Under the pieces are notes generated by a model. The model did no database searches, had not been told where the DNA came from, and saw only the letters and a program-made list of their open reading frames with translations. The position numbers and the translations under genes are program-made. This document shows positions 54,429 to 63,536 of a stretch of DNA of 64,000 nucleotides, in pieces (the stretch's first letter is position 1; each line of letters opens with the position of its first letter). Source of the DNA: Phycisphaeraceae bacterium (GTDB taxonomy: Bacteria > Planctomycetota > Phycisphaerae > Phycisphaerales > UBA1924); contig JACKHF010000002.1 in the NCBI GenBank assembly GCA_020639155.1, forward strand, positions 372,001-436,000. The letters run 5' to 3'.

Positions 54429-55469
54429 ATGCGAGTGATGGTGACAGGTGGTGCTGGGTATATCGGGTCTCACGCGACGCAGCGGTTGCTGCGCGATGGG
54501 CACGAGGTCACTGTTGTTGACAACCTGTATCGAGGGCATCGTGAGCCGATCGATCTGCTCGCGAATCAGTACGGAGACTCACTGTGCTTCGTTCATGCTG
54601 ACACCGGAGACCGTCAGCGGATGCTGAGCACGCTGAAAGAACGCAACATCGAAGCAGTGATGCACTTTGCTGCGCTCGCGTATGTCGGCGAGAGCGTGAC
54701 ACAGCCGCTGGAGTACTACCGCAACAACACGTCATGCGCGTTGTCGCTGCTGCAGGCATGCGAAGAAGCAGGTGTGCAGAAGTTTGTCTTTTCATCAACG
54801 TGCGCAACGTACGGCGAGCCGGACGAGAGCAACATCCCTATTCCAGAGACATGCCCGCAGAAACCGATCAATCCATACGGCATGTCAAAGCTGCATGTCG
54901 AGCACATGCTCTTCGATGCCGCGCATGCGATGCAACTGCGAAATGAATCGTTCGGGTTTGCTGCGCTGCGTTACTTCAATGTTGCGGGATGTGATCGGTC
55001 GGGCGTGCTCGGCGAGGACCACGAACCCGAAACACATCTGATCCCGGTCATCCTGCGCGCGATGCAGGGACTGCGCGATGGGATCACGATCTTCGGCACA
55101 GACTACGACACGCCGGACGGCACATGCATCCGCGATTATGTCCACGTCGAGGATCTGGTTGATGCGCACGTCCATGTGATGAACGCGCTGCAGCCTGGCG
55201 ATGCTCGTACGTACAACCTTGGCATCGGGAACGGCATGTCTGTCCGTGAGGTGATTGAGTCGGCACAGCGCGTGACCGGGCTTTCCCTGAATATCACCGA
55301 GGGCGCGAGGCGTGAGGGTGATCCGCCGCAGCTTTATGCGAATCCGGCGAAGATCAAGCACGAGCTTGGATGGTCGGCATCGATCACGAACCTCGATGAC
55401 ATTATTGCATCCGCGTGGCAGTGGTTTGAGAAGCATCCCGAGGGTTACAAATCGCCCGCGCATGTCTAA
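54429..55469 (+). CDS. galE: UDP-glucose 4-epimerase
   Basis: The product has 346 residues. The NAD motif GGAGYIGSH, the catalytic Ser/Thr region FSSTCATYG and YGMSK with Tyr-x3-Lys are present, as is the GTDYDTPDGTCIRDYVHVED loop typical of GalE. It interconverts UDP-glucose and UDP-galactose for surface glycans. GGGAGA precedes the start. It lies 42 bp after the VTT gene, same strand. Confidence 0.95.
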   Translation: MRVMVTGGAGYIGSHATQRLLRDGHEVTVVDNLYRGHREPIDLLANQYGDSLCFVHADTGDRQRMLSTLKERNIEAVMHFAALAYVGESVTQPLEYYRNNTSCALSLLQACEEAGVQKFVFSSTCATYGEPDESNIPIPETCPQKPINPYGMSKLHVEHMLFDAAHAMQLRNESFGFAALRYFNVAGCDRSGVLGEDHEPETHLIPVILRAMQGLRDGITIFGTDYDTPDGTCIRDYVHVEDLVDAHVHVMNALQPGDARTYNLGIGNGMSVREVIESAQRVTGLSLNITEGARREGDPPQLYANPAKIKHELGWSASITNLDDIIASAWQWFEKHPEGYKSPAHV

Positions 55470-55478
55470 ACTCATCCG

Positions 55479-56429
55479 ATGCAACTGGTCGTCAGCCCAT
55501 ACCACCTGACTACACGCGAGCCGCCCGCGATGGCTGCCGCGATGCTTGCGCACTCGATCGTGACGATGATGCCGGTCCCAACCGAGGGAGCCGATCAGCA
55601 CATCGTCGAACAGATGGTGCGCGACGTGCCACGCTACCACGAGTTGATCGACGCGTGGCGCTGGTGTGCGCCGATGTGGGAATCCGGGCTCATCGCGTCG
55701 ATGTTCAACGGCAACGATCCGGCGCAGGATGTGCGTTCGATCGTGAACGAGATCCACGACCGACGCGAGTTCCGCGGACTTGCAGGGCTTGTTGACAGAG
55801 CTGTCTATCACGACGAGCGTTCATATATTGCTGCATTGTCACTCGATCTGCTGCGAGGCGGACCGGACCCGAGTGTGTGTGTGCCGATCGCGTGTGGACT
55901 TGATCGATTCGCGGGCAGGCACGGCATGGTCAGCGTGCGATCAGAACCTGTCTCACTTGTTCAGCGGACCGAGGCGCGCGTTGCGACGAAGATCGCATCC
56001 GCTGTGATCCCGGTGTTTCTGCAAGCAGATGCAGACACGATCACGCAGTCGAGGGTGATGCTCGAACCGGAACTCGAAGCGCTACGCACCGTCATGGACC
56101 ACGCAATCGAGAACGCCGATCTCGGCGCATACCCACAGCAGCATCTTCGCGCGGCAGCATCGCGATACGGCGACGCGTTTGATGAGGTCGCGCGAGAACT
56201 CACGCACGAGCAGTCCGACGACGACGTGCGATTATTAACTGGAGCGGTTTCGATCAACCTTGTCTCGTTCCCACAGGACACTGCTTTGATTGCTGGTGCT
56301 GCTGCAGCAAAGTCGATGGGATTCGGTTGCCATGTTCGCAAGGAACCTGCCATGCCCCAGTGGAATCCCGGGACCAGATTCACCTCCATGATCGTCAAAC
56401 TGATCGGGCGTTCGTCTTCTGCAACCTGA
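55479..56429 (+). CDS. Hypothetical protein
   Basis: I do not recognise this 316-residue protein. It is soluble, acidic and mostly helical by composition. The start of the chain resembles a conserved scaffold (VSPYHLTTREPPAMAAAML) and the end is polar. No cofactor motif or signal peptide is visible. It begins 9 bp after galE and is 17 bp before the next start, so it is in the same operon. The coding potential is good on codon use and frame length. Confidence 0.55.
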   Translation: MQLVVSPYHLTTREPPAMAAAMLAHSIVTMMPVPTEGADQHIVEQMVRDVPRYHELIDAWRWCAPMWESGLIASMFNGNDPAQDVRSIVNEIHDRREFRGLAGLVDRAVYHDERSYIAALSLDLLRGGPDPSVCVPIACGLDRFAGRHGMVSVRSEPVSLVQRTEARVATKIASAVIPVFLQADADTITQSRVMLEPELEALRTVMDHAIENADLGAYPQQHLRAAASRYGDAFDEVARELTHEQSDDDVRLLTGAVSINLVSFPQDTALIAGAAAAKSMGFGCHVRKEPAMPQWNPGTRFTSMIVKLIGRSSSAT

Positions 56430-56446
56430 ACGATGAAAGCAAGCAA

Positions 56447-56911
56447 ATGACACAGCCCGAAGTGAGCATGTACGCGAGTGTTGAAACGGTCTCCGTTCGT
56501 GTTGACGAACCAGCAATGTTTCGTGTGCAGATGCATATTGATGAGGGTGCGCCGATCTACGCTGCCGATCCCGGCGAGGGCGGCGAGATGCTCGGCATCA
56601 TCCCGCTGCGTGTGCACGTGCTGCGCGGATCGCATATCTCGGTGTTTGCTGATTATCCCGACGGCAAGCCGCACCCCGACGTGCCATCGGATGCACCGGA
56701 AGTGAGGGTGTGCTCAGGCTCGCTGAAGTTCGATGTCGCGATCGAGCAGACAGCGCAGTCGAGCGAACCTGCAACGCTCGGCATCACATATCAGCACTTC
56801 GGTCTCTCGGTTGCGCAGGGGTATGAAAATGCCGATGAACGGGAACTCTATCACAACCCACTCTTTGCGCCGAAAACGGTCGAGCTTGATATCGATATTC
56901 GATGCGGCTGA
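56447..56911 (+). CDS. DsbD N-terminal-like domain protein, no cysteines in the active region
   Basis: The product has 154 residues. From MYASVETVSVRVDEP through GAPIYAADPGEGGEMLGIIP and SGSLKFDVAIEQTAQ to LFAPKTVELDIDIR it follows the immunoglobulin-like fold of the N-terminal domain of DsbD. In DsbD the equivalent end reads YQ-x-C near LPPKTVELxV; here that Cys pair is missing. There is no signal peptide. Its start at 56447 has weak GAAAG upstream. The role is unknown. Confidence 0.6.
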   Translation: MTQPEVSMYASVETVSVRVDEPAMFRVQMHIDEGAPIYAADPGEGGEMLGIIPLRVHVLRGSHISVFADYPDGKPHPDVPSDAPEVRVCSGSLKFDVAIEQTAQSSEPATLGITYQHFGLSVAQGYENADERELYHNPLFAPKTVELDIDIRCG

Positions 56912-56916
56912 TTGCG

Positions 56917-58062
56917 TTACGCGGGGTTCGGCCACGCCGCATTCAGGAATCGGCCGTCTCTGAAGAACACCTCGCCGTCAGCCTCAATGGTGCCGCCGCC
57001 CGCGTCCTTGCGCAGATCGCAGACCATGTCCCAGTGCAACGCGCTCTCGTTGGTGTTGCCGGACTCTGGGTATCCAGCGCCGACCGCCATATGGAATGTG
57101 CCGCCGATTTTTTCGTCGAACAATGTGTTGCGCGTGAACCGCTGGATCGAGTAGTTTGTGCCGATAGCGATCTCGCCCATGTTGCGTGCGCCCTGATCCT
57201 GATCGAGCTGGGCAATGAGGAACGCTTCGTTCTTCTTTGCGCTCGCGTCAATGACACGTCCATCCTTGAAAACCAGCCGAACACCCTCGACTTCCGTGCC
57301 CCGATACACAGCGGGGTACGTGAAGTTGACGTGCCCGTTCGCGTTTTTTGGTCCAGCAAACACCTCGCCATCCGGAAAGTTGCCGGTGCCTTCGCAGTTG
57401 ATCCATGTCGAGCCAACGACACCAACTGTGAGATCAGTTCCGTCGTGTCCGTGGCTTGCTGGCGCACGAAAACGAACCTCGGACTTTGAGTTCAGAAAAT
57501 CACACACCGCCTGCTGACGCTGCTCGATCTTTGTCCATGCTGCAGCCGGATCGTCAAGATGAAGCAATCCTGCGCGATAGACAAAGTCTTCGTACTGTAT
57601 CAGACTCATCTCGGCATCCTGCGCGCTCGCCTGTGTTGGGTATTGTGTGCCAACGATGGTCAGTGATCCCTCGGCCTCGCGCTGCATGAACCGCTTCAGG
57701 AACGCCTTGCGGCTGGCCTGCATCGCGGTGAGCTTTGTGTGGTCGTACTGCGTGAGATATCGCGTGTTGTTCTCTGCCCAGAATGAGATCACGACATCCA
57801 CTGTCTCAATGCGGTGCATGTCCAGTGGCGAGACAAATCCGAGTTGGTCCGTGTTTCCGTGTGCAACCATCAACTCGTCGAGATCCTGCGCTCGTGGTGA
57901 CCATACGGGATGTGCGCCCGATTCAAGCACGCGTTTGTACGTTGCCTGGATCAATGGCATCGCAACCGGATCCGAAACAATGTTGACAATCTGGCCCGGC
58001 TTGACCTTTGTTGCGTACCCAACAAGAACATCCGCGAGTTTATCGAGTCGAGGATCGTGCAT
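56917..58062 (-). CDS. M29-family aminopeptidase
   Basis: This is a 381-residue metallopeptidase of the thermophilic-aminopeptidase (AmpS/PepS) family. Conserved blocks are TYPAVYRGTEVEGVRLVFKD, GEIAIGTNYSIQRFTRNTLF, DEKIGGTFHMAVGAGYPESG, and ESALHWDMVCDLR, which carry Glu, His and Asp metal ligands. AAGGAGCA precedes the ATG. It lies 36 bp downstream of lipB on the same strand, so it closes the aroDE-lipB operon. Confidence 0.92.
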   Translation of the reverse strand: MHDPRLDKLADVLVGYATKVKPGQIVNIVSDPVAMPLIQATYKRVLESGAHPVWSPRAQDLDELMVAHGNTDQLGFVSPLDMHRIETVDVVISFWAENNTRYLTQYDHTKLTAMQASRKAFLKRFMQREAEGSLTIVGTQYPTQASAQDAEMSLIQYEDFVYRAGLLHLDDPAAAWTKIEQRQQAVCDFLNSKSEVRFRAPASHGHDGTDLTVGVVGSTWINCEGTGNFPDGEVFAGPKNANGHVNFTYPAVYRGTEVEGVRLVFKDGRVIDASAKKNEAFLIAQLDQDQGARNMGEIAIGTNYSIQRFTRNTLFDEKIGGTFHMAVGAGYPESGNTNESALHWDMVCDLRKDAGGGTIEADGEVFFRDGRFLNAAWPNPA

Positions 58063-58098
58063 GTCCGTGCTCCTTCTTGCTGTACGATGCGACTGTAG

Positions 58099-58806
58099 TC
58101 AGGGTGTGGTGCCAGTCGACAGCAGTGAGACGAGGTGGTGTGAAAGTTCTGCTTTGACATCTTCCATTGATGGCATGCGGGTGTCGAGGAGTTGCTGCAT
58201 GCTCGTGACGGGTCTGCCGATGAGTCCACATGGTACGATCAGATCAAAGTGCTGTAGGTTCGTCTCGACATTCAGCGACAAGCCGTGCATCGTGATCCAT
58301 CGCCTGACACGCACACCCATCGCAGCAATCTTGGCACGTTGGTCTGATCCATGCAATTGACGAACCCAGACGCCCGTCGCGGTTGGATCGCGCTCGCCTG
58401 AGATTCCCCAGTGCGCGCACGTGCGGATGACCGCCTCTTCGAGTCTTCGCATGTACTCGTGTAGGTTCACGCCGATCGCGTTCAGATCGATGATTGGATA
58501 TGCGACGATTTGGCCGGGGCCGTGGTACGTGATGTCGCCGCCGCGATCAGTCGACTGGACATCCACACCCATCTGCTGCAGGAGCTGCGATGATGCGACG
58601 AGGTTGTTCTGTGCGCTCGGACGCTTCGAGACGGTGATGACAGGATCGTGCTCAACCAGCAGGATTGTGCCGACCGACGCATCAGGTGTGCCTCGGTTCT
58701 CAAGTATGCGCGCGTGGTGCTGCTGTTGAATCTCGTAGGCGTCTGCGTATGGCATTCGTCCAAGATCGATGACATCGGGCATTGTCTGCTGGGCGTGTGT
58801 CGTCAT
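58099..58806 (-). CDS. lipB: Octanoyl-[acyl-carrier-protein]:protein N-octanoyltransferase
   Basis: This is a 235-residue enzyme that puts octanoate onto lipoyl domains, the first step of lipoate synthesis. DRGGDITYHGPGQIVAYPI is the family's core; the catalytic Cys is in LIVPCGLIGRPVTSM. KIAAMGVRVRRWITMHGLSLN supplies the invariant Lys. Start overlaps the aroDE stop by four bases. No lipA is visible in the window. Confidence 0.95.
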   Translation of the reverse strand: MTTHAQQTMPDVIDLGRMPYADAYEIQQQHHARILENRGTPDASVGTILLVEHDPVITVSKRPSAQNNLVASSQLLQQMGVDVQSTDRGGDITYHGPGQIVAYPIIDLNAIGVNLHEYMRRLEEAVIRTCAHWGISGERDPTATGVWVRQLHGSDQRAKIAAMGVRVRRWITMHGLSLNVETNLQHFDLIVPCGLIGRPVTSMQQLLDTRMPSMEDVKAELSHHLVSLLSTGTTP

Positions 58807-60464
58807 GCGGTACCACCCTGCAGTGATGCAGTAAATGCAGTCTCGAACACGTCATCCGGCGGGCGCGTGCCGGTCCAGATGGCGAACTGGAGTTTCGCCT
58901 GCTCAATGAACATGGCATCTCCGGTGATTGTCCGCAAACCGCGCTCACGCGCGTGACGGATCAATGGCGTTTCGATCGGTGCATAGATCGTATCAAACAC
59001 GACAGGCTCTGCTGATTCGATGTGTGCAGGATCGATCGGTATTCCTGCTGGATCAGGGCCGCCTTGCATTCCCACTGGCGTGCAGTTGACGATTGCATCC
59101 CATGCGTGATTGCGGATATTCTCTGTTGCGACCGCAGTGCAATCGAGTTCTTCTCCGAGCAACGTTGCCTGTGATGATCGACGAGCGTTGATGTGCACAT
59201 CAGCACCTGCATTGCAGCATGCCCACACGATACCACGCGCTACACCTCCGGCTCCAATGATTAGAATCTGCTTCCCAGTGAGTGGTCCCAGTTCTGATTC
59301 CAGACAACGTCTCGCAGCAGGCGCGTCCGTGTTGCTGAGCGCGATCCGGGACGCTGTCGTGCCAGATCGCTCGATATTCACAGTGTTTGCTGCGCCGATT
59401 GCCTTTGTAGCATCATCGACATCCCAGCCTTGCTCTGTTGCAAGCTGGACGAGTCGCTGCTTGTGCGGGATGGTGACACTCAATCCACACAGATCGAGAT
59501 TAGGATCGTTGATCAGATCGAGCATTGTTGCTTTGAACAAGAGATCGCTGTCCTGCTCGTTCTCGCCCGGCGCAATGGGTAACGGCACATACACGCCGTC
59601 GTGGTTGATCACGGAAAAACCGGCGTTGTGAACGTGTGGCGACTTTGAGTGTGCGACTGGCCAGCCAATAATGCCGTAGATCTTTGTTGTTGATTTGATC
59701 GATCGGAATCGGTAGGTATCAATCATTGCGGAGACGTTGAGCTGTCCGGGCGCAGTCTCGTTGGTACTTGGTAAGCTCGCAAAACTGAGAAACGCGCCGA
59801 ACTTCGGCGCGAGGATGCGCGTGATCTCGCCGAAACCGCCCATCGCGATCCCGATGGTCGGCTTTGGAGTTGTCCGGACAAGATCGAGCACATCAATAGC
59901 ATCCCGGAGCGAGCGCGCTGTATAAGCAAACTTCGCGACTGCGCATGATTGCGCGTCAACCATCGCAAGCAGTTGTCGCTGGAGATTCGCCGGCCGCTCA
60001 CGGAAGTCGTGGGTAGAGAGGATCAGACGTGTGGAGACGGATCTCGCCTGGTTTGGATGATCGACCGCGAGTTCGATCTTCTGTTTGATATTGGCAGAGT
60101 GCGAAAACGATCGGAGCTCAACATCAATGTATGCTGGCGACGTGTCCGATGTACCAAGGTGTTCGAGCAGCGAGATGCGGTCCATCTCGTTGCCCTCGTA
60201 CATACCTCCCTCGTCGTCGATTCGGCACGTGATGATGCACGGCAGAGGCGATTCCCGCACGAGGCGCTCCATCAGTTCGATCGATGCTTGAAGATCAGCA
60301 TCGGAATGAAACGTGCCGATACATCCGTCGATGCGGTATTCGACAATGTCTGCGCCGAACTCGGCAGCACGCACAGCATCGGCGTGGGCCTGCGAAAGAT
60401 CGTGCACGAAGATGGCAACGCAGATCTGTGTCGTCACACAATAGTGTAGAGCCGACGACCGCAT
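58803..60464 (-). CDS. aroDE: Bifunctional 3-dehydroquinate dehydratase / shikimate dehydrogenase
   Basis: This is a protein of about 553 residues in the shikimate pathway. The N-terminal half is a type I dehydroquinase (EYRIDGC, ITCRIDDEGGMYEGNE, VAKFAYTARSLRDAIDVL with the Schiff-base Lys, IAMGGFGEITRILAPKFGAF). The C-terminal half is a shikimate dehydrogenase (GWPVAHSKSPHVHNAGF, LSVTIPHKQRLVQLA, IGAANTVNIE, IGAGGVARGIV). Fusions of this order are known in plants and some bacteria including planctomycetes. The start is placed at ATG 60464; a TTG at 60488 is possible. Confidence 0.93.
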   Translation of the reverse strand: MRSSALHYCVTTQICVAIFVHDLSQAHADAVRAAEFGADIVEYRIDGCIGTFHSDADLQASIELMERLVRESPLPCIITCRIDDEGGMYEGNEMDRISLLEHLGTSDTSPAYIDVELRSFSHSANIKQKIELAVDHPNQARSVSTRLILSTHDFRERPANLQRQLLAMVDAQSCAVAKFAYTARSLRDAIDVLDLVRTTPKPTIGIAMGGFGEITRILAPKFGAFLSFASLPSTNETAPGQLNVSAMIDTYRFRSIKSTTKIYGIIGWPVAHSKSPHVHNAGFSVINHDGVYVPLPIAPGENEQDSDLLFKATMLDLINDPNLDLCGLSVTIPHKQRLVQLATEQGWDVDDATKAIGAANTVNIERSGTTASRIALSNTDAPAARRCLESELGPLTGKQILIIGAGGVARGIVWACCNAGADVHINARRSSQATLLGEELDCTAVATENIRNHAWDAIVNCTPVGMQGGPDPAGIPIDPAHIESAEPVVFDTIYAPIETPLIRHARERGLRTITGDAMFIEQAKLQFAIWTGTRPPDDVFETAFTASLQGGTA

Positions 60465-60494
60465 ATTCGCATCGGATGGTGCCAACAATCAGGT

Positions 60495-61100
60495 GTGAAT
60501 AATGGAGCTGGCCAATCCTGTGTTTGTGCGGTTTTTCTCGATCGGGACGACACGCTCATCGCAAATAACTCCCTGCCCCCGGTGCCTGGACAAGCCCCGG
60601 GCGATCTGTGCGATCCATCGCGTGTTGAACTTCTCCCCGGTGCGCGCGAAGCATGCCATCAGCTTGCACGTGCCGGGTTCAGGCTGATCATGTTCTCGAA
60701 TCAGGGTGTTGTTGCGCGCGGTGGCGGTACAGAGCAGGACGTTGTGCGCACCAACGAACGCGTCATCGAACTTCTTGAGGAAGGATGGGATGGCGACCAA
60801 CTCCTGATCGCGGGTGTGTACTTCTGTCCATTCCATCCGAATGGCACTGTCGAGCCTTACAACGTCGAGCACCCATGGCGCAAGCCATCACCCGGGATGT
60901 TGCTTGCAGCTGCGGAGGATCACGGTATTGATCTTGCCCGGTCCTGGGTGATTGGCGATGCTGATCGCGATATGGAGGCTGGCATGAATGCGGGTATCCC
61001 ACGAGAGCAGTACATTCGGATTGGCGCCGATGTAAACAAAGCGATTCTTGATGCTGCCCGCGAGGTGATTGCTCACCAGTCCTGCCAGTCCGGCACATAG
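60495..61100 (+). CDS. HAD-IIIA phosphatase (GmhB-like)
   Basis: The product has 201 residues from a GTG start. FLDRDDTLIANNS is motif I (with Asp in place of the usual Gly), MFSNQGVVARG motif II, YFCPFHPNG-like region with several Cys/His suggests the GmhB zinc loop, KPSPGMLLAAA motif III and GDADRDMEAG motif IV. GmhB removes the 7-phosphate of heptose bisphosphate for LPS core or glycan precursors. The 3' end overlaps the convergent prepilin gene by 28 bp. Confidence 0.85.
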   Translation: MNNGAGQSCVCAVFLDRDDTLIANNSLPPVPGQAPGDLCDPSRVELLPGAREACHQLARAGFRLIMFSNQGVVARGGGTEQDVVRTNERVIELLEEGWDGDQLLIAGVYFCPFHPNGTVEPYNVEHPWRKPSPGMLLAAAEDHGIDLARSWVIGDADRDMEAGMNAGIPREQYIRIGADVNKAILDAAREVIAHQSCQSGT

Positions 61101-61915
61101 TGCGGTCCGGGATCTGTTCCAACCGAACCGATGCGTTGCTTCGGATGCGTCAGCCAGTCTGGTTGTGCTCGAAACGAACGCACACTCCCATCGGCAACCG
61201 CACCCTCAGCGACACCCATCGATGACTTTGCAGCATGGCGGAACGCGGTGGTGGGGGATTGGTTCTCCGTCCAAGTGCCATTGGAATACAACATCGGCGG
61301 ATCGAGCAGCGCGTTGTTCGATGGCGGTTGCGATGCGATTACGCTCGGGAGCAGTGTGTCTGCAAATACGAGTACATTCGATGGCTGACGCACCGAGCCG
61401 ATGGTTTGCCACGGACGATGCCCGATGGAATAACTCCATCCCGGCGTGTATCTCGGCGACAGGTAGTACCCGTTGTACCCGTATGTGCTTGTGATTTCGC
61501 CCGTTGGTCCCTGTCGGACGTATGAATCACTCGATTGACACGGACACTGGCACACGTCACCATCGTGCAACTCGTGATGGCCGCCAATGTACTGCGAGAT
61601 GAATCCTTGCGTGTGATCGACGTGTCCTGAGACGTTCCCGTCGCTTCCCCACCAGTAGATACGATCACCGGTGCCAATGAGCTTTGTCTCGGTGTACGCG
61701 AGCGGCATGGCGCGATCGTGGTAATCGTTCGCATAAGCATGCCAGCCGAGCATGAGTTGTCGCTGGTTCGACATGCACTTTGCAGACCTTGCAGCATCGC
61801 GCGCGTGTGCGAGCGTTGGCACGAGCAGCCCCATCAACAGCGCAATGATCGCAATCGAAACCAGCAACTCGACCAGTGTGAACGCATGCAATGTTGTATA
61901 AATCCTTCGGTTCAC
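61073..61915 (-). CDS. Prepilin-type N-terminal domain protein with H-x-DG C-terminal motif
   Basis: The 280-residue product begins RRIYTTLHAFTLVELLVSIA, a prepilin signal. The body carries GWHAYANDYHDRAMPLAYTE and SNVLVFADTLLPS, and ends with a His followed by AVADGSVRSFR, the H-x-DG pattern of the DUF1559-type proteins that planctomycetes have in large numbers. The GTG start abuts the stop of the beta-propeller gene. It is probably a pseudopilin of a type II-like secretion system. Confidence 0.85.
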   Translation of the reverse strand: MNRRIYTTLHAFTLVELLVSIAIIALLMGLLVPTLAHARDAARSAKCMSNQRQLMLGWHAYANDYHDRAMPLAYTETKLIGTGDRIYWWGSDGNVSGHVDHTQGFISQYIGGHHELHDGDVCQCPCQSSDSYVRQGPTGEITSTYGYNGYYLSPRYTPGWSYSIGHRPWQTIGSVRQPSNVLVFADTLLPSVIASQPPSNNALLDPPMLYSNGTWTENQSPTTAFRHAAKSSMGVAEGAVADGSVRSFRAQPDWLTHPKQRIGSVGTDPGPHYVPDWQDW

Positions 61916-63475
61916 TCAATCACACCCTATTGCATAAAGATTTCCAAAGCAGATGTAATCGAAGATATTGAGTGTGCCTGATCCATCGCAATCGGCGCTT
62001 GGATCATTTATCGCATAGAGATTGCCAAAGCATATGTAGTCGAAGATATTGAGTGAGCCCGAACCATCACAATCAGCGTAGCATGAAGATGCAAAGGTGC
62101 TGAGTCCGGAACTCCCGATTGAGATGACGTGCGTATCTCCGTTTGCATTTTTTATAATTGCAGCACTTGCGCCAGCATGCATTGATGACGATGTAACAAA
62201 CTCTGCAGATGACGGAGTTTTTGTCATATCAACTTCGACCAGCGATTCATATATTCCGAAACTGGCAGCACCAGAAGACAGTGTTCCCGTATACATGGAG
62301 GCTCGCTCTCCCTGCGAGTTCATCAGAACCACCGGCTGCGATGACCAGCCGCCGATATCGAGATACTCGCCGGGATCGAGCAGGTTGTTGCTGTTCAGAT
62401 CGATCCAAGAATCAAGCGCAGAGTCCCAGACACGAACCGCAGATGTCCCCAGATCGTCATAGAGCGCAATACTGGGCACTGTTCCGAACCCCCGTAATCC
62501 ACCCGACACGACAACCTGTCCGTTCGGCAGAGGCACCGGTATGGTGTCCGTTCGATTGCTGGGCACTGTCCAGACCACTGCGCCTGTTTCTGCATCGAGT
62601 TTCACCAGCCTTGATGAATCGATGCTGCCATTGGCGTTGTATGTTGCAGCGAAGACCGATCGACTCCCTGCATTGCCTGTCACAGCAACGCCGCCGAAGA
62701 AGCCCTGGCCAGCGACGGATTGTGTCTCCCACAATGGCGAAGGTGGAGCGATCGATGTTGCATCGAACGCGCGAATCCAGCCATCAGCGGTTGCGACATA
62801 CACAATACCATCGATATACGCGGGTGTTGATCCCGACGCCTGACCTATTGGCACGGACCACACGATGTCGCCCGGCTGATACGCATTCGCTGCCGCATTG
62901 AACGGATCAATGTTGATGCAGTAGAGCGACGAGCCCGGCCCGAACCCGGAGTAATCCGTGATAAACAACCTGTCTGCATCGCCAAGATCATCTGAGATAA
63001 CAGGGGACGCGTTGACGACGGGCTCGAAGAGTGCTGCCGACCACGCTGGGCTGCCATCAGTCAGATTCACCGCCGTGACAGCGGTATTCACACACGCCAC
63101 GATCGTGTTGTTGTTCGTGTCGATTGCAAGCGACGACCATGAATCAAGCAACGGTGCCGATGGGACCGGCGCTTTCCAGATCGCGTTGCCCGTGTCGATT
63201 TCGTACGCGATGATGCCCCATGTGCTGTCGCTCTCGCCGATCGCATAGACGCGGTTGTTGTGCACAATCGGTGTCTGCCACCATGAAAATGTGACCGCGT
63301 GTCCATTGTGATCGGTCATGCTTGACCACGAATGGTTGTCGAGCGACACGGGAGCAATCTGCGCCGACGAAATATGCGCAGCTGATTGCGAGAGATGCGT
63401 CCATGATGTTGACTGCGACAACGCGCATGATGTGCCGCACATGATCGCCAATGGAAAAATGTATCTGTGTTTCAT
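61916..63475 (-). CDS. Secreted PQQ-like beta-propeller protein with GC-type dockerin
   Basis: The product has 519 residues with a signal peptide ending near CALSQ. The body is a beta-propeller of PQQ/WD-like blades (YEIDTGNAIWKAPVPSA, VTAVNLTDGSPAWSAALF, RAFDATSIAPPSPLWET, VKLDAETGAVVWTVPS). Residues from about 465 form two dockerin-like repeats, DCDGSGSLNIFDYICFGN and DCDGSGTLNIFDYICFGN, ending in GCD. The fold suggests a scaffold or binding protein. It abuts the prepilin gene, so both are in one operon. Confidence 0.85.
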   Translation of the reverse strand: MKHRYIFPLAIMCGTSCALSQSTSWTHLSQSAAHISSAQIAPVSLDNHSWSSMTDHNGHAVTFSWWQTPIVHNNRVYAIGESDSTWGIIAYEIDTGNAIWKAPVPSAPLLDSWSSLAIDTNNNTIVACVNTAVTAVNLTDGSPAWSAALFEPVVNASPVISDDLGDADRLFITDYSGFGPGSSLYCINIDPFNAAANAYQPGDIVWSVPIGQASGSTPAYIDGIVYVATADGWIRAFDATSIAPPSPLWETQSVAGQGFFGGVAVTGNAGSRSVFAATYNANGSIDSSRLVKLDAETGAVVWTVPSNRTDTIPVPLPNGQVVVSGGLRGFGTVPSIALYDDLGTSAVRVWDSALDSWIDLNSNNLLDPGEYLDIGGWSSQPVVLMNSQGERASMYTGTLSSGAASFGIYESLVEVDMTKTPSSAEFVTSSSMHAGASAAIIKNANGDTHVISIGSSGLSTFASSCYADCDGSGSLNIFDYICFGNLYAINDPSADCDGSGTLNIFDYICFGNLYAIGCD

Positions 63476-63498
63476 TCCAAGTTGCCCATAGCAGAAAC

Positions 63499-63526
63499 AA
63501 GCCCAGGAACTGCAGTCCCTGGGCTT
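63499..63526 (-). terminator. Rho-independent terminator-like hairpin
   Basis: AAGCCCAGG (63499-63507) pairs with CCTGGGCTT (63518-63526); on the minus strand it is followed by GTTTC. It lies 10 bp beyond the stop of the PEP-CTERM-like gene, which it should terminate. Confidence 0.65.
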
Positions 63527-63536
63527 ATGTTGTCAC

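Noticed and set aside
54885..55811. 308-codon minus-strand frame opposite galE
   Set aside because: galE is unambiguous and this frame is its shadow.
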